Shown here piece by piece: positions 1-5,647 of a stretch of DNA of 6,204 bases. A model generated the notes under the pieces. The model worked only from the letters and a program-made list of their open reading frames with translations. It ran no database searches and had not been told where the DNA came from. The stretch covers positions 1-6,204 of the forward strand of contig JAICVV010000133.1 of NCBI GenBank assembly GCA_025935155.1. The letters run 5' to 3'. The first letter of the stretch is position 1. Each line of letters opens with the position of its first letter. The position numbers were made by a program, and so were the translations under genes. This stretch comes from Alphaproteobacteria bacterium (GTDB lineage Bacteria > Pseudomonadota > Alphaproteobacteria > Micropepsales > Micropepsaceae).

Positions 1-9
1 AGTAAACCG

Positions 10-2829
10 ATGATGGAGCAAGAAAATCCGGTTTATCGGTTTGCGGATTTCGAGTTGCAGCCGAAAGAAAGGCGGCTGCTTCAGGCCGGCGAAACGGTCG
101 CGCTGACGCCGAAGGTGTTCGAGATTCTGCTTTTGCTCGTCGATCGGGCAGGCCATGCCGTCTCAAAAGACGAGATCATGTCCGCGATCTGGCCGGGCCG
201 GTTTGTCGCCGAATCCAATCTGACCAAGCACATCTGGACCCTGCGGCAAGCGCTGGGGGAGGGTGAAGAAGGTGGCCGCTTCATCGAGACATTGCCGAAG
301 CTGGGTTACCGTTTTCTGCCGCCCGTGTCCCGGGGAGAGGTGACAGACTCACGAGGGCTGCCAGAACCGTCGCCCTCACGACGGTTGCCAGAACCGTCAC
401 CGGTTCAGCCAACCGCGGAGCCAAAGGGCATTCGTGCGACGGCAGCGCCGGACGCATCGGCGCAATCCCATCGGCGAAGGCTTGAAACGCTCCCCCTGGC
501 CGCCGCCACGTCGCTTGTCCTCATCGCTGCACTTGCCGCGTGGTGGGTTTGGAACGGGCGCGAGCCGGTATTTCCCTGGTCGCACCGCGCGCCGGGCACA
601 GCGGTGGCAGTGTTCGATTTCGACAACCTCTCAGGCGACCGTAAACAGGCCTGGATCGGCACCGCGTTCTCGGAAATGCTGGGCGTGGAGATGGCACAGG
701 GCGGTCAGCTGCATCTCTTGCCCGCAGAACTGATCCATGCCGTGCGTGGCCATTCTCCAGGGCCGGGCGCAGGAAGATTTTCACCCGGTACGTTGACCGA
801 ACTGCGCCGCCAACTGGCGGTCGATTATGTGGTGACCGGCGGCTATTTCGCCTCCAACAAGAATGACTCTGCCGTGCGGCTTGACCTAGCCTTGCAGGAT
901 GCACGTAGCGGGGCCACCGTGGCTACCTTCACCCATACAGGGTCTGCGGAGGATCTGCCGTCGCTGGCGAGCAAGGCCGGTGCCGACCTGCGACAACGTT
1001 TGAACCTCCGGCCACAAAGCGCCGAGGAGCGCCGCCTTGCCGCCAATGCCAGGCCACCCAGCACAGAGGTCATGCAGCATATCGGCTTCGCGCTTGACGC
1101 TTTGCGCCGGTACGATCCGGCGCGGGCGCGCGACGAGTTGCTTCAGGCGGTGGCGGATGCGCCCGGCTATGCGCCATCTTATGTCTATCTGGCGAAAGCA
1201 TGGTCCCAACTCGGCTACGATCAGAAGGCGCGTGCCGCCGCAGCGCAAGCCGCCGCCCATTCGGCGGGTCTCCCAAAAGCCATGCGCCTCAAGATTGAGG
1301 CGCAAAGTTACCGCGCGGAGTCCAACTGGCCAAAGGCAATAGAAGTGCTGCGCGCGTCTTCTGCGCTTCAACCGGACGATCCCGAAACACAACTGGATCT
1401 CGCTCACGTTCTCCTTTCCGCAGGAAGGGCGAAAGACGCGCGGGACGTAGTTGAAAGATTGCGTAGCCGCGGCGAACCGATCGCGGGCGATGCCAGGCTG
1501 GAGCTGGCCCAGGCGGATATCGCGTCGGCGCAGGGCGATAACAAAGGCCGCGCGCAGCATGCGCGGCGTGCACTACAGCTGGCTACGGAACGGGGCGCGG
1601 TTGGCCTCGAAGCCGATGCCGAGCTCGCGCTGGGAAACGTGCTGATGCCGGGTGAGCCAAAACTTGCGAATACCATGCTCGAGCGGGCGCTGGCCGGCTA
1701 TCGCAGTATCGGCAACCCTCGAGGCGAAGCGGCGACACACCGCCTGCTGGGCATTCTGTTCGAAGACGGGCAGCCGAAACGAGGGCGCGACGAATACCAG
1801 AAGTCGCTGATGCAATCTCAGGCGACGGGAGATCGAAACGGAATGGCCGCGGCTTACGCCGATCTTGGAACGGTTTTGTGGGCCACCGGCGACAGGGATA
1901 GTGCAGAAACTGCGACGCGCAACGTCCTACGCCTTCGCCGCGAAACGGGCGACATCGCGGGACAGGCGTGGGCCCTGGCGGCGCTTGCAGTTGAGCGGAG
2001 CGACGAAAATGCCGGCGACGGCACGATAAGCGAATTTCGTCAGGCGGCGGCGTTGGACGCCACTATCGGTGCGCATGGCCATCGCGGTTTCAGTCTCTAC
2101 TCGCTGGCCGACATCCTGCGGCTGCGAGGAGAACTTGCGAAGGCGCAGGTGATTTGCGCCGAGGCGCTATCCGAATACGCCAAGGCAGAGGACATCGATA
2201 GCGGGGCCGATGCGCGTTTCGAATGCGCCCAGATCTCGCTCGATCGGGGCGACGTTGCGGAGGCCATTGCGACTCTGAAGCACGCTCGCGACGGCGGGAG
2301 GTATGCCGATCATGCGGCGATGACGTCCGGCAACATCGATCTGCTGCAAGGCCAGATCGCCATGGGCCAGGGTGCGCCTGCAAAGGCGGCGGCCTTCGTC
2401 GAAACGGCAAACAAGGAATACACGCGGGCCGGACTCACGACTGGCGAAGCGGTCGCGACCAGCCTGCTGGCGCTCTGCTATTCCAGCCTCGGCCGAGCGG
2501 TAGAGCGCGACGGCGCGGTAAAGCGCGCCACCGGATTGCGGAGCGGCATGACCGAACGGCAGGAAATCCTGCAAGTGGATATCGCTTTGGCCGAATTGCG
2601 CGGCGAAACAGGTCAAAGCACGGAGGCGGTGTCCGAACTGGAGTCGATGGCCGCCGATGCGCGCGAGCGATCGTGGCCAGGCTGGGCTCTGGAGGCGGAA
2701 CTCGCGGAGTTGCGCGTACTCCGGCAGGCCGGTGACATGTTGCGCGCCGCTGCGCTTAAAATCCATATCGCGGAAGAGGCGAAGCGGCTGGGCTTCGGCT
2801 GGGTTTCCCAGCGCGCCGCTCGCACCTAA
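10..2829 (+). CDS. Membrane-anchored winged-helix transcriptional regulator with TolB-like and TPR domains (CadC/ToxR-like one-component regulator)
   Basis: The 939-residue product probably binds promoter DNA from the inner membrane in response to an envelope signal. Residues about 8-104 form an OmpR/PhoB-type winged helix: a beta-rich start (YRFADFEL), then LTPKVFEILLLLV, a recognition-helix region around SNLTKHIWTLRQALG and the closing wing with GYRFLPPV. A Pro-rich linker (about 116-150) leads to RRR (155-157) and one hydrophobic helix (about 161-181), giving an N-in topology. Residues about 197-333 resemble the TolB-like domain often found in such regulators (AVAVFDFDNLSGD, then DYVVTGGYF). 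From about 350 to the end the protein is helical TPR-like repeats rich in Ala, Gly and Leu. There are two in-frame ATGs at 10 and 13; only nine bases precede them and show no Shine-Dalgarno, so the start is not firmly fixed. The gene converges on the lactonase gene, and no target is evident. The architecture is clear; signal and regulon are unknown. Confidence 0.88.
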   Translation: MMEQENPVYRFADFELQPKERRLLQAGETVALTPKVFEILLLLVDRAGHAVSKDEIMSAIWPGRFVAESNLTKHIWTLRQALGEGEEGGRFIETLPKLGYRFLPPVSRGEVTDSRGLPEPSPSRRLPEPSPVQPTAEPKGIRATAAPDASAQSHRRRLETLPLAAATSLVLIAALAAWWVWNGREPVFPWSHRAPGTAVAVFDFDNLSGDRKQAWIGTAFSEMLGVEMAQGGQLHLLPAELIHAVRGHSPGPGAGRFSPGTLTELRRQLAVDYVVTGGYFASNKNDSAVRLDLALQDARSGATVATFTHTGSAEDLPSLASKAGADLRQRLNLRPQSAEERRLAANARPPSTEVMQHIGFALDALRRYDPARARDELLQAVADAPGYAPSYVYLAKAWSQLGYDQKARAAAAQAAAHSAGLPKAMRLKIEAQSYRAESNWPKAIEVLRASSALQPDDPETQLDLAHVLLSAGRAKDARDVVERLRSRGEPIAGDARLELAQADIASAQGDNKGRAQHARRALQLATERGAVGLEADAELALGNVLMPGEPKLANTMLERALAGYRSIGNPRGEAATHRLLGILFEDGQPKRGRDEYQKSLMQSQATGDRNGMAAAYADLGTVLWATGDRDSAETATRNVLRLRRETGDIAGQAWALAALAVERSDENAGDGTISEFRQAAALDATIGAHGHRGFSLYSLADILRLRGELAKAQVICAEALSEYAKAEDIDSGADARFECAQISLDRGDVAEAIATLKHARDGGRYADHAAMTSGNIDLLQGQIAMGQGAPAKAAAFVETANKEYTRAGLTTGEAVATSLLALCYSSLGRAVERDGAVKRATGLRSGMTERQEILQVDIALAELRGETGQSTEAVSELESMAADARERSWPGWALEAELAELRVLRQAGDMLRAAALKIHIAEEAKRLGFGWVSQRAART
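359..401 (+). repeat. Short direct repeat coding for the LPEPSP linker
   Basis: A 16-base unit, tgccagaaccgtc(g/a)cc, occurs at 359-374 and again at 386-401 with one mismatch and a 27-base period. It encodes two LPEPSP copies in the flexible linker between the winged helix and the membrane helix of the regulator. The near-identity at DNA level suggests a fairly recent in-frame duplication that lengthened the linker by nine residues. Confidence 0.7.
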
Positions 2830-2855
2830 GCAGCGGCATCCTCAGCCGGCCAATA

Positions 2856-3770
2856 CTACGCGTTATAATTGAGGCGGAGGCCTGGGCGCCGCCAGTCCAT
2901 CGCGATCAGTTTCCCCGTGCCGGAGAGCGTGATGTACGCGGTTTTCATGTCCTTGCCCCCCCAGCAAATATTGGTGACGAGCGGATCGGGTAGCGGTGTG
3001 TGCTTGACGCGTTTTGTGCCCGGCCAGAAGGTGGTGATGCCGCCCGCCATAAGCGTGGCGGCGCACACCGCGCCATCTGCCTGCACACCTAACGAATCGA
3101 AATAGGCAAAACCGGGATACGCGCCGGCAAATTTTGCGGGTGTGCCGGGCCCCGTTTTCATCGGCTTGCCTGGCGCCGCGAGCGGCAGCGACCACAAACG
3201 GCCGGTGAGAGTTTCGGTGAAGTAGACGGTGTTGCCGTCCGGAGAGAGGCCGACGCCGTTTGGCGTAATCAGTTCGCGCAGCACTTGCGTGATCTTCGAG
3301 CCATCCGCTTTGGCATAGTAGAGCGCGCCGTGGGTGCGATGCGCCTTGTTGCTGAGGCCATAATCGGTGAACCAGAAGCCGCCCTGCGCATCGAACACGA
3401 TATCGTTCGGCGCGAGCAGGCGCCGGCCATCGCACGAGTCGTACAGCGTTTGGACCTTGCCGCTTGAGATGCTTGCACATTCGATGCGGCCGCCAACATG
3501 ATCGTCCGGCGCGTGCCCCGGAGTCGTCAGCCCCTGCCGCTCGACATAGGTGAAACTGCCGCCGTTGTTGCAGACACAGAGTGCGCCATCCGGCCCGATT
3601 GCCAGACCATTCGGACCGCCGCCCGGCTGCGCCACTGTTTGCATTTTGCCGTCCGGCTTTACCCGCGTGATTCGCCCCGCGGCGATTTCGCAGACAATGA
3701 CGGAGCCATCGTCCATCGCCACCGGCCCTTCCGGAAACCGCAACCCCGACGCAAGTTCGCGAAAGATCAT
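2856..3770 (-). CDS. SMP-30/gluconolactonase/LRE-family protein
   Basis: The 304-residue product is predicted to be a six-bladed beta-propeller, metal-dependent sugar-lactone or ester hydrolase. No signal peptide is visible, so it is probably cytoplasmic. The family start (ELASGLRFPEGPVAMDDGS) is followed by blade motifs NGLAIGPDGALCVCNNGG, APNDIVFDAQGGFWFTDYG, TPNGVGLSPDGNTVYFTET and FDSLGVQADGAVCAATLMAGG. By comparison with SMP-30, E14, N171 and D225 are the likely metal ligands and N122 lines the active site; all are present. Length is normal for the family. A GTG at 3785 is possible, but the ATG at 3770 is chosen because GGAGAGG sits just upstream and the family homology begins there. It lies 42 bp after folA on the same strand and is probably cotranscribed. 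The lactone substrate cannot be read from sequence. Confidence 0.9.
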   Translation of the reverse strand: MIFRELASGLRFPEGPVAMDDGSVIVCEIAAGRITRVKPDGKMQTVAQPGGGPNGLAIGPDGALCVCNNGGSFTYVERQGLTTPGHAPDDHVGGRIECASISSGKVQTLYDSCDGRRLLAPNDIVFDAQGGFWFTDYGLSNKAHRTHGALYYAKADGSKITQVLRELITPNGVGLSPDGNTVYFTETLTGRLWSLPLAAPGKPMKTGPGTPAKFAGAYPGFAYFDSLGVQADGAVCAATLMAGGITTFWPGTKRVKHTPLPDPLVTNICWGGKDMKTAYITLSGTGKLIAMDWRRPGLRLNYNA

Positions 3771-3773
3771 GTG

Positions 3774-3780
3774 CCTCTCC
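3774..3780 (-). promoter_or_regulatory. Ribosome binding site of the SMP-30-family gene
   Basis: On the minus strand GGAGAGG is followed by CAC and then the ATG at 3770. A start at GTG 3785 would place this Shine-Dalgarno inside the coding sequence, so the site decides in favour of the shorter 304-residue protein. Confidence 0.75.
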
Positions 3781-3812
3781 AGCACGATAAACCAGATACG
3801 CTTCCAACACTG

Positions 3813-4334
3813 CTAAAGTGAGCAAGCGAAGGCCAATCGGATTCGATCGAGCGTCACGAAACTGTAGGATGGCGCGCCGGTTTCGGCGTCGTGATCCTCG
3901 CGCCAGGTTTCTTTCCATTCGGCGGGATCGAAGGACGGCATGTGAACATCCCCTTCGAATGCGTCATGCACGTCCGTCAGGTGGATGCGCGACGCATGCG
4001 GAAGGGCCATCCGGTACACGTCAGCCCCCCCGATCACGGCAATCTCTTCCGGTGTTTCTTCCTGCGCACGCGCTAACGCCTTCTCGAACGCGTGGACGAC
4101 AATGGCGCCATCCGCGTGAAAAGCAGGATCGCGGGTCAGCACAATGTTGGTGCGGCCGGGTAGCGGCTTTTTCGGCAGGCTGTCCCAGGTCTTGCGGCCC
4201 ATGATGCAGGGTTTTCCCATGGTCACCGCTTTGAAGTGCTTCAGGTCTGCGGGAATGCGCCACGGAATTTGACCGTGCTGTCCGATGACACCGTTTTTAG
4301 ACCGCGCCAGCACGAGAGAAACGATGCTGCTCAT
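3813..4334 (-). CDS. folA: Dihydrofolate reductase
   Basis: This cytoplasmic enzyme reduces dihydrofolate to tetrahydrofolate with NADPH, supplying one-carbon units for thymidylate, purine and methionine synthesis; it is the trimethoprim target. The 173-residue product is of normal length. Visible signatures are IVSLVLARSKNGVIG at the N-terminus, IPWRIPADLKHFK with the catalytic acid D30 (equivalent to E. coli Asp27), MGRKTWDSLP, the NADPH-binding LPGRTNIVLTR segment, VIGGADVY with the Gly pair at 102-103, and HLTDVHDAFEGDVHMPSFD. The reading frame extends upstream to 4457, but that part lies inside the acetyltransferase gene and has no DHFR homology. The ATG at 4334 matches the family start. 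It overlaps the upstream TGA by four bases and has no strong Shine-Dalgarno, which suggests translational coupling. No thyA, the frequent bacterial partner, is next to it in the window. Confidence 0.96.
   Translation of the reverse strand: MSSIVSLVLARSKNGVIGQHGQIPWRIPADLKHFKAVTMGKPCIMGRKTWDSLPKKPLPGRTNIVLTRDPAFHADGAIVVHAFEKALARAQEETPEEIAVIGGADVYRMALPHASRIHLTDVHDAFEGDVHMPSFDPAEWKETWREDHDAETGAPSYSFVTLDRIRLAFACSL
4331..4334 (-). promoter_or_regulatory. ATGA stop/start overlap coupling the GNAT gene to folA
   Basis: On the minus strand ATG (4334-4332) of folA overlaps TGA (4333-4331) of the acetyltransferase gene. The bases before it, gcggcaga, contain only a weak Shine-Dalgarno. Termination-reinitiation is the likely way folA is translated, which ties its expression to the upstream gene. 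Confidence 0.8.
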
Positions 4335-4810
4335 TCTGCCGCGACTTTGCGAAGCGCATCCCCTTCGAGCCGGAACGCGGTCCAGTCCTTTATCGCTCTT
4401 GCGCCGAGCGATTTGTAAAAGGCGATAGACGGCTCGTTCCAGTCGAGCACCGACCATTCGAAGCGGCCGCAGCTCTCGCTGAGGGCGCGGCGCGCCAATT
4501 CGACCATCATCGCCTTACCAAACCCGCGTCCGCGGAACTGCGGCCGCACGTACAGGTCCTCGAGATAAATCCCATGCTTCGCCTGAAAGGTGGAGTAACT
4601 GTAGAACCACAGCGCAAAACCCGCCGGCGTCCCCTGCCATTCCACAATTTCGCAAAAGACCCTCGGATTGGCGGCAAACAGCGACATGGCAACGGCCTCC
4701 GGAGTCGCCTGGCACTCGCCGGCCAGCCGCTCGTATTCGGCAAGTTCGCGAATGAAATCGCAGATCAGCGCAGCGTCGTGGAGGCCGGCCCTGCGGATTC
4801 TCACGTCCAT
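4331..4810 (-). CDS. GNAT-family N-acetyltransferase, diamine acetyltransferase (SSAT)-like
   Basis: The 159-residue product is predicted to transfer acetyl from acetyl-CoA to an amine. The single GNAT fold fills the protein. IRRAGLHDAALICDFIRELAEYE forms the first strand and helix, and YLEDLYVRPQFRGRGFGKA (82-100) is motif A, with the R-x-x-G-x-G pyrophosphate loop at R93-G98. FEWSVLDWNEPSIAFYKSLGA (117-137) is motif B. The LEDLYV and LDWNEPSIAFYKSLGA signatures, followed by a W-x-x-[FR]-RL segment, resemble the spermidine/spermine and thialysine acetyltransferase branch, so a small polyamine or amino-acid-like amine is a reasonable substrate guess. The start at 4810 is preferred over an upstream TTG at 4843 because GGAGAAGGA stands four bases before it. 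It is first in the probable operon with folA and the SMP-30-family gene and divergent from the RcnB-like genes. Confidence 0.9.
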   Translation of the reverse strand: MDVRIRRAGLHDAALICDFIRELAEYERLAGECQATPEAVAMSLFAANPRVFCEIVEWQGTPAGFALWFYSYSTFQAKHGIYLEDLYVRPQFRGRGFGKAMMVELARRALSESCGRFEWSVLDWNEPSIAFYKSLGARAIKDWTAFRLEGDALRKVAAE

Positions 4811-4814
4811 GCGA

Positions 4815-4823
4815 TCCTTCTCC
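4815..4823 (-). promoter_or_regulatory. Ribosome binding site of the GNAT gene
   Basis: GGAGAAGGA on the minus strand, followed by TCGC and ATG (4810). It favours this ATG over the in-frame TTG at 4843, which would add 11 residues with no family similarity. Confidence 0.75.
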
Positions 4824-4854
4824 AATCCATTCTGCAAGCGCAATGGCCCACTGC

Positions 4855-4880
4855 GGAACCAATCCTGTCACATGACAGTT
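4855..4880 (+). promoter_or_regulatory. Possible EcfG-type (general stress response) promoter of the first RcnB-like gene
   Basis: GGAACC at 4855-4860 is followed, 17 bases after GGAAC, by AGTT at 4877-4880. Alphaproteobacterial EcfG promoters are described as GGAAC, a 16-17 base spacer and CGTT. The -35-like part matches fully and the -10-like part at three of four bases. Position fits: a start near 4887 would leave a short leader before the Shine-Dalgarno at 4895-4901. Two short motifs can arise by chance, and no good sigma-70 promoter was found for either direction in this 97-bp gap. Confidence 0.4.
4865..4878. promoter_or_regulatory. Perfect inverted repeat in the divergent intergenic region (candidate operator)
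   Basis: CTGTCA-CA-TGACAG is a perfect 6-bp inverted repeat with a two-base centre. It lies 29 bp before the first RcnB-like start and 54 bp before the GNAT start, between the two parts of the candidate promoter. The dyad is too tight for a long RNA hairpin stem and is not followed by a T run. It looks more like a binding site for a dimeric regulator, which I cannot identify. Confidence 0.5.
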
Positions 4881-4894
4881 TTGCGAAGACCGCG

Positions 4895-4901
4895 AAAGGA
4901 G
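4895..4901 (+). promoter_or_regulatory. Ribosome binding site of the first RcnB-like gene
   Basis: AAAGGAG lies six bases before the ATG at 4908. It fixes the start of the secreted protein: the open frame continues upstream to 4668, but that part overlaps the GNAT gene on the other strand, and only the ATG at 4908 gives a signal peptide. Confidence 0.85.
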
Positions 4902-4907
4902 AAGGTT

Positions 4908-5507
4908 ATGAAGAGACTGCTGATCGGCGCCCTGGCGCTGCTGTTTGCGGCGGCCACTCCGGCTCTGGCTGACAACCACCGCGGCCACGGCGGCGGGGGC
5001 GGCCATCACGCCGTCCATTCCGGTGGCGGCCATGCCTCGGCACACCGCCATTCCACTGCCCACCGTCGCGCGGTTGTACACCGGGCACGAAGGTCCACGG
5101 CCCATCGCACCTCGCACCGGCACGCAACGCGTCACGTCCGCCACACCACCCGCCACGCGGTTCACCATCCGGCGCATCACGCCGTCCGTCACACCACGAA
5201 AAAGCGGACGGTCGTCCACAAGAAAACGGTGCGCTACGCCAAATCGCGCCGCGCGGTACACGCGAAGCATCGCTTTCATGTGGGCGCTTACCGCCGTCCA
5301 CACGGCTGGTACCGGCACCACTGGGTGATCGGCAACCGGCTGCCCCGCGGCTGGTTCGCGCGGAACTACTGGATCACGGACTGGGCGCTTTATGGCCTTT
5401 GGGCACCGATCGACGGCCTCGTGTGGGTACGGGTCGGTCCGGATGCAATGCTGATCGATCCCGCCACAGGTGAGGTGGTCGGCGTCGATTACGGCATCTT
5501 CTGGTAA
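4908..5507 (+). CDS. Secreted His/Arg-rich RcnB-family protein
   Basis: The 199-residue product has a clear signal peptide (MKRLLIGALALLFAAATPALA, cut after A21) and should be periplasmic. Residues 24-124 are low-complexity and basic, with 25 histidines among many Arg, Thr, Ala and Val, starting with a Gly/His patch (HRGHGGGGGHH). The C-terminal part (about 126-199) resembles the RcnB domain: GNRLPRGWFARNYWITDW, then LYGLWAPIDGLVWVRVGPDAMLIDPATGEVV. E. coli RcnB is a periplasmic protein that affects nickel/cobalt export. The histidine density makes binding of Ni, Co, Cu or Zn plausible, but the strong positive charge would also suit binding to an anionic surface or polymer. The tail YGIFW is mirrored by YDIFY in the neighbouring paralogue. 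No metal exporter gene such as rcnA is in the window. Family assignment is good; function is inferred. Confidence 0.87.
   Translation: MKRLLIGALALLFAAATPALADNHRGHGGGGGHHAVHSGGGHASAHRHSTAHRRAVVHRARRSTAHRTSHRHATRHVRHTTRHAVHHPAHHAVRHTTKKRTVVHKKTVRYAKSRRAVHAKHRFHVGAYRRPHGWYRHHWVIGNRLPRGWFARNYWITDWALYGLWAPIDGLVWVRVGPDAMLIDPATGEVVGVDYGIFW
4977..5279 (+). repeat. Low-complexity His/Arg/Thr-coding tract
   Basis: Codons for residues 24-124 of the first RcnB-like protein repeat cac/cat, cgc/cgg and acc/gcc in irregular order, giving patterns such as HRHATRHVRHTTRHAVHH. There is no fixed period. The tract also opens several antisense and out-of-frame reading frames, which are by-products of its composition. 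Confidence 0.75.
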
Positions 5508-5524
5508 TCACGATGATCGCGAGC

Positions 5525-5563
5525 TTGTTGCGGACCTCGGCCTTCGGTCGGGGTTCGCGACAA
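5525..5563 (+). terminator. 18-bp intercistronic RNA hairpin without a U tract (terminator or mRNA-stabilising element)
   Basis: Bases 5525-5542 pair with 5546-5563 around a three-base loop (TTC) over 18 consecutive positions: 14 Watson-Crick pairs and four G-U pairs (5529/5559, 5533/5555, 5537/5551, 5540/5548). In a minus-strand transcript these four would be A-C mismatches, so the structure belongs to plus-strand RNA. It starts 17 bases after the stop of the first RcnB-like gene. No T run follows (tcggttacag), so it is not a classical intrinsic terminator. It could be a partial terminator, a 3'-end stabiliser or a processing site setting unequal expression of the two genes. Confidence 0.65.
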
Positions 5564-5637
5564 TCGGTTACAGAAAAGACGGAGAACCCGCGAAACGCTC
5601 TTCCCCCGCTGACCATTTCCTTAATGTAACTCGCTAT

Positions 5638-5641
5638 GGAG
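5638..5641 (+). promoter_or_regulatory. Ribosome binding site of the second RcnB-like gene
   Basis: GGAG lies six bases before the ATG at 5648. An in-frame ATG at 5636 overlaps this site and would add MEPE before the signal peptide, so 5648 is the better start. Confidence 0.7.
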
Positions 5642-5647
5642 CCCGAA

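Larger units (their letters stand above)
5508..5647. other. 140-bp intergenic region between the two RcnB-like genes
   Basis: Apart from the hairpin at 5525-5563 and the Shine-Dalgarno at the end, nothing convincing is present. No GGAAC box and no good -35/-10 pair is visible, so the second gene may depend on read-through from the first or on a promoter type I cannot recognise. Confidence 0.5.

Noticed and set aside
886..1560. A 224-codon open frame on the minus strand inside the regulator gene.
   Set aside because: GC-rich codon bias opens long antisense frames; no domain, no ribosome site and no coding logic.
2815..2837. GCCGCT / AGCGGC inverted repeat spanning the stop codon of the regulator gene, a possible bidirectional terminator in the convergent junction.
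   Set aside because: Only a 6-bp stem with an 11-base loop, no T run on either strand, and partly inside the coding sequence; easily expected by chance in GC-rich DNA.
2840..2874. CCTCA / TGAGG pair flanking the end of the SMP-30-family gene.
   Set aside because: Five pairs across a 25-base loop are too weak to support a terminator.
2863..3918. A 351-codon open frame antisense to nothing but overlapping the SMP-30-family gene in another frame.
   Set aside because: Composition is Arg/Ala-rich and without family motifs, while the overlapping frame encodes a full beta-propeller with conserved residues.
4515..5321. A 268-codon minus-strand open frame opposite the first RcnB-like gene and across the divergent region.
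   Set aside because: It arises from the His/Arg codon tract read backwards, runs through the GNAT gene in the wrong frame, and shows no recognisable protein features.
5566..5631. GGTTACA / TGTAACT pairing that could form a second structure before the second RcnB-like gene.
   Set aside because: Seven pairs including one wobble around a loop of over 50 bases; not significant.
5609..5637. CTGACC and CGCTAT at 17-base spacing as a sigma-70 promoter for the second RcnB-like gene.
   Set aside because: The -10 matches only two of six consensus bases and the element would overlap the ribosome site.
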